Assembly (NCBI GenBank): GCA_021648365.1
Contig: JAKISY010000067.1
Coordinates: 1-26,104 of the forward strand
Origin: Verrucomicrobiales bacterium
GTDB taxonomy: Bacteria > Verrucomicrobiota > Verrucomicrobiia > Verrucomicrobiales > DEV007
Length of the DNA stretch: 26,104 nt
Direction of reading: 5' to 3'
Shown: piece after piece, positions 24,577 through 26,104 of the stretch
Position numbering within the stretch: position 1 is the first letter of the stretch
Layout of the letters: the number at the start of each line of letters is the position of its first letter
The notes under the pieces: generated by a model
Databases searched by the model: none
Seen by the model: only the letters and a program-made list of their open reading frames with translations
Told to the model about the DNA's origin: nothing
Made by a program: the position numbers and the translations under genes

Positions 24577-25077
24577 ATGAAAAGTTATCGCTACGCTTGG
24601 TTGAATCGCCTTATTTTGATGGGGCTGTTAGTTTGCATGATTTCTTCGTGTCAGCATGTATCAATGAAGCTACCAGCTTTGAAGGTGCCTAAAATGCCTA
24701 GCTTTTTCGGTGCTAAAAAAGAAAAAAAGAAAGCGGCTTCTGAGGCTTTAGCGGCGAGCAAAGTGCCTGGCAATAAAGAGGCTGGTGTGGTGCATCTGGT
24801 GAACGATCGCGGACGTTTTGTATTAGTGAAGTCGATGTCTGGTGGGCGACCTAAGGTGTCTGCTGGAACGACGTGGATGAGTTATGACCCTTCAGGTAGA
24901 CCGTCAGCCAAGCTCAAGGTGAGCGAGGAGCGCAAGGGGGTATTCGTAGTGGCGGACATCATCGAGGGCTTTCCTAGTAGAGGGGATTCGGTGGTATTGC
25001 ATGGGGTGATGGATCGCAAAGGGGAGATCACTACGGTGACGGGTCCAGATGGTAAGGAGAAGCAAATTTTAGAATAA
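24577..25077 (+). CDS. Lipoprotein of unknown function
   Basis: The 166-aa product has a long N-terminal signal with lipobox ISSC (C25), so it is lipidated. A Lys/Pro-rich stretch (LKVPKMPSFFGAKKEKKKAA) leads to a compact beta-rich domain (~68-166) with VHLVNDRGRFVLVKS, GTTWMSYDPSGRPSAKLKV and VFVVADIIEGFPSRGDSVVLHG. The last part resembles small SH3-like or OB-like barrels found in verrucomicrobial lipoproteins (weak recollection). The start is supported by AGGA 7 nt upstream within the direct repeat. moeA begins 32 nt after the stop. Confidence 0.82.
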   Translation: MKSYRYAWLNRLILMGLLVCMISSCQHVSMKLPALKVPKMPSFFGAKKEKKKAASEALAASKVPGNKEAGVVHLVNDRGRFVLVKSMSGGRPKVSAGTTWMSYDPSGRPSAKLKVSEERKGVFVVADIIEGFPSRGDSVVLHGVMDRKGEITTVTGPDGKEKQILE

Positions 25078-25109
25078 TCCTATCAGTTAAAGGGAAAGGC
25101 AATTATCAG

Positions 25110-26104
25110 ATGATCGAAGAAAGCGAAGCGAGGAAAAAAATATTGGAATTGACGGCGGTGGGGGAGCTTGAGCATTGCGCTCTGGCGGAGGCGTTGGGGC
25201 GTCACGCGGCGGTGGATGTGGTGGCGCAGGTGGATTTGCCTAGTTTTGATAACTCGGCGATGGATGGTTATGCGCTTCGTTATCAAGATGCCTGCGAGGT
25301 GGGGGCGCGCTTGGTGGTGACGGGAGAGCAGGCGGCGGGTGCTGATCGAGCTTTGAGGGTGGATGAGGGAGAAGCGTTGCGGATTTTCACTGGGGCGCCG
25401 ATGCCAGCGGGTGCGGATGCGGTGATCATGCAGGAAGATGTGCGAGTGATCGAGTTGGAGGGTGGTGTGCGGCAGATCGAGGTGGGCGATGCGGTGGATG
25501 AGGTGGGGGAGTTTGTCCGTCGTCGTGGGGCAGATGTCTGTGTGGGGCAGAAAATCATCAGCGCAGGGGAGAATATCACCCCAGGTAGGATTGGCTTATT
25601 GGCATCGCAGGGAGTGGCAGAGTTGGCGGTGCATGCCTTGCCGAGGGTGGCGGTGGTGACGACGGGGGATGAGTTGATAGAGCCAGGCACGGAAATGACT
25701 GCGGGGCATATTTTTAATAGTAATGGCCCGATGTTGGCAGCTTTGGTGAAGAGTGTGTTGGGCTGTGAGGCTCAGCGCTTTCATGCGCGGGATGAGGCTG
25801 AGGTGCTCAAGGCGACTTTGCAGCAGGCGCTGGATGAAAATGATGTGGTATTGATTGCGGGAGGTGTTTCGGTGGGGGATCACGATTTGGTTAAACCGAT
25901 GTTGAATGAATTGGGAGTGGAAATGGATTTTTGGCGAGTGCGGATCAAGCCGGGTAAGCCGTTTTTGTTTGGTCGTCGGGGGGATACCCAGGTCTTTGGT
26001 TTGCCGGGAAATCCGGTGGCGGCTTACACAACTTTTTTGCTTTTTGTGGCGGCGGCTTTGCGTAAGCGAGCGGGTTATGTGGGGGAGTTAGTGGAAAGCT
26101 TACC
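25110..26104 (+). CDS. moeA: Molybdopterin molybdenumtransferase (3' end outside window)
   Basis: MoeA inserts molybdate into adenylylated molybdopterin in molybdenum-cofactor synthesis. ATG 25110 opens a frame that runs off the window (331 codons seen, of ~400 expected). Diagnostic blocks are LPSFDNSAMDGYA (~44-55), IFTGAPMPAGADAVIMQED (~92-110), VAVVTTGDEL, IAGGVSVGDHD and RIKPGKPFLFG, then FGLPGNPVAAY. All look intact. It follows the lipoprotein by 32 nt, perhaps cotranscribed. No other Mo-cofactor gene is in the window. Confidence 0.96.
   Translation, partial: MIEESEARKKILELTAVGELEHCALAEALGRHAAVDVVAQVDLPSFDNSAMDGYALRYQDACEVGARLVVTGEQAAGADRALRVDEGEALRIFTGAPMPAGADAVIMQEDVRVIELEGGVRQIEVGDAVDEVGEFVRRRGADVCVGQKIISAGENITPGRIGLLASQGVAELAVHALPRVAVVTTGDELIEPGTEMTAGHIFNSNGPMLAALVKSVLGCEAQRFHARDEAEVLKATLQQALDENDVVLIAGGVSVGDHDLVKPMLNELGVEMDFWRVRIKPGKPFLFGRRGDTQVFGLPGNPVAAYTTFLLFVAAALRKRAGYVGELVESL

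Noticed and set aside
1..26104. CRISPR array, insertion sequence or prophage
   Set aside because: No regularly spaced repeats, transposase, or phage structural genes were seen; the only mobile hints are the 19-bp repeats and the small kinase.

Overview
The window reads as chromosomal DNA of a Gram-negative bacterium, most likely a member of Verrucomicrobiota (lineage inferred, roughly 75% sure). The reasons are a long-form IspG with a large middle insert, a membrane-anchored Hanks-type kinase with a glycine loop GKGGGG, outer-membrane proteins and several lipoproteins, weak Shine-Dalgarno sites with GTG starts, and short dispersed 'CGCAGA'-type repeats. The + strand looks G-rich even across minus-strand genes, so it is probably the leading strand; the rRNA operon points the same way.

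Layout: 1-106 is the 3' end of a 5S rRNA with its terminator. 107-316 is a non-coding leader with a near-perfect palindrome and a terminator-like hairpin in front of a Ser/Thr kinase gene (317-1930). An ABC-F ATPase, a large two-helix membrane protein of unknown function, a serine acetyltransferase (CysE type) and a SprT-like metalloprotein follow. After a gene-poor stretch (7896-8204) come a lone integrase-like SAM-fold protein, an OmpA-family protein on the minus strand, and a well-formed divergent promoter region. RseP-type site-2 protease, long-form IspG, a small repeat lipoprotein and TrmB then lie on the + strand. A ComEC/Rec2 gene converges on trmB with a 34-bp overlap.

17206-17279 is tRNA-Gly(UCC), followed by a beta-barrel outer-membrane protein. 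The minus strand next carries a two-gene operon: an acetyl-CoA hydrolase/transferase fused to a GNAT acetyltransferase, then a histone-deacetylase-family amidohydrolase. This looks like a CoA/acetyl-group module, possibly for reversible acetylation.

The last 4 kb is accessory in character. It holds a secreted 'VDAFPD'-repeat protein, an AbiEii/DUF6036-like nucleotidyltransferase coupled by an ATGA overlap to a small partner, a DUF2288-like protein, and a small kinase resembling the kinase domain of polyvalent phage/mobile-element proteins. Its coding signal runs upstream in a frame with no standard start. It joins an ATG only through a -1 shift at A_AAA_AAG. The kinase lies between two identical 19-bp direct repeats, each carrying AGGA-N7-ATG. 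A lipoprotein gene and a MoeA gene cut by the window edge close the region. The kinase cassette is the best candidate for something undescribed; the transferase-deacetylase operon and the nucleotidyltransferase pair come next.
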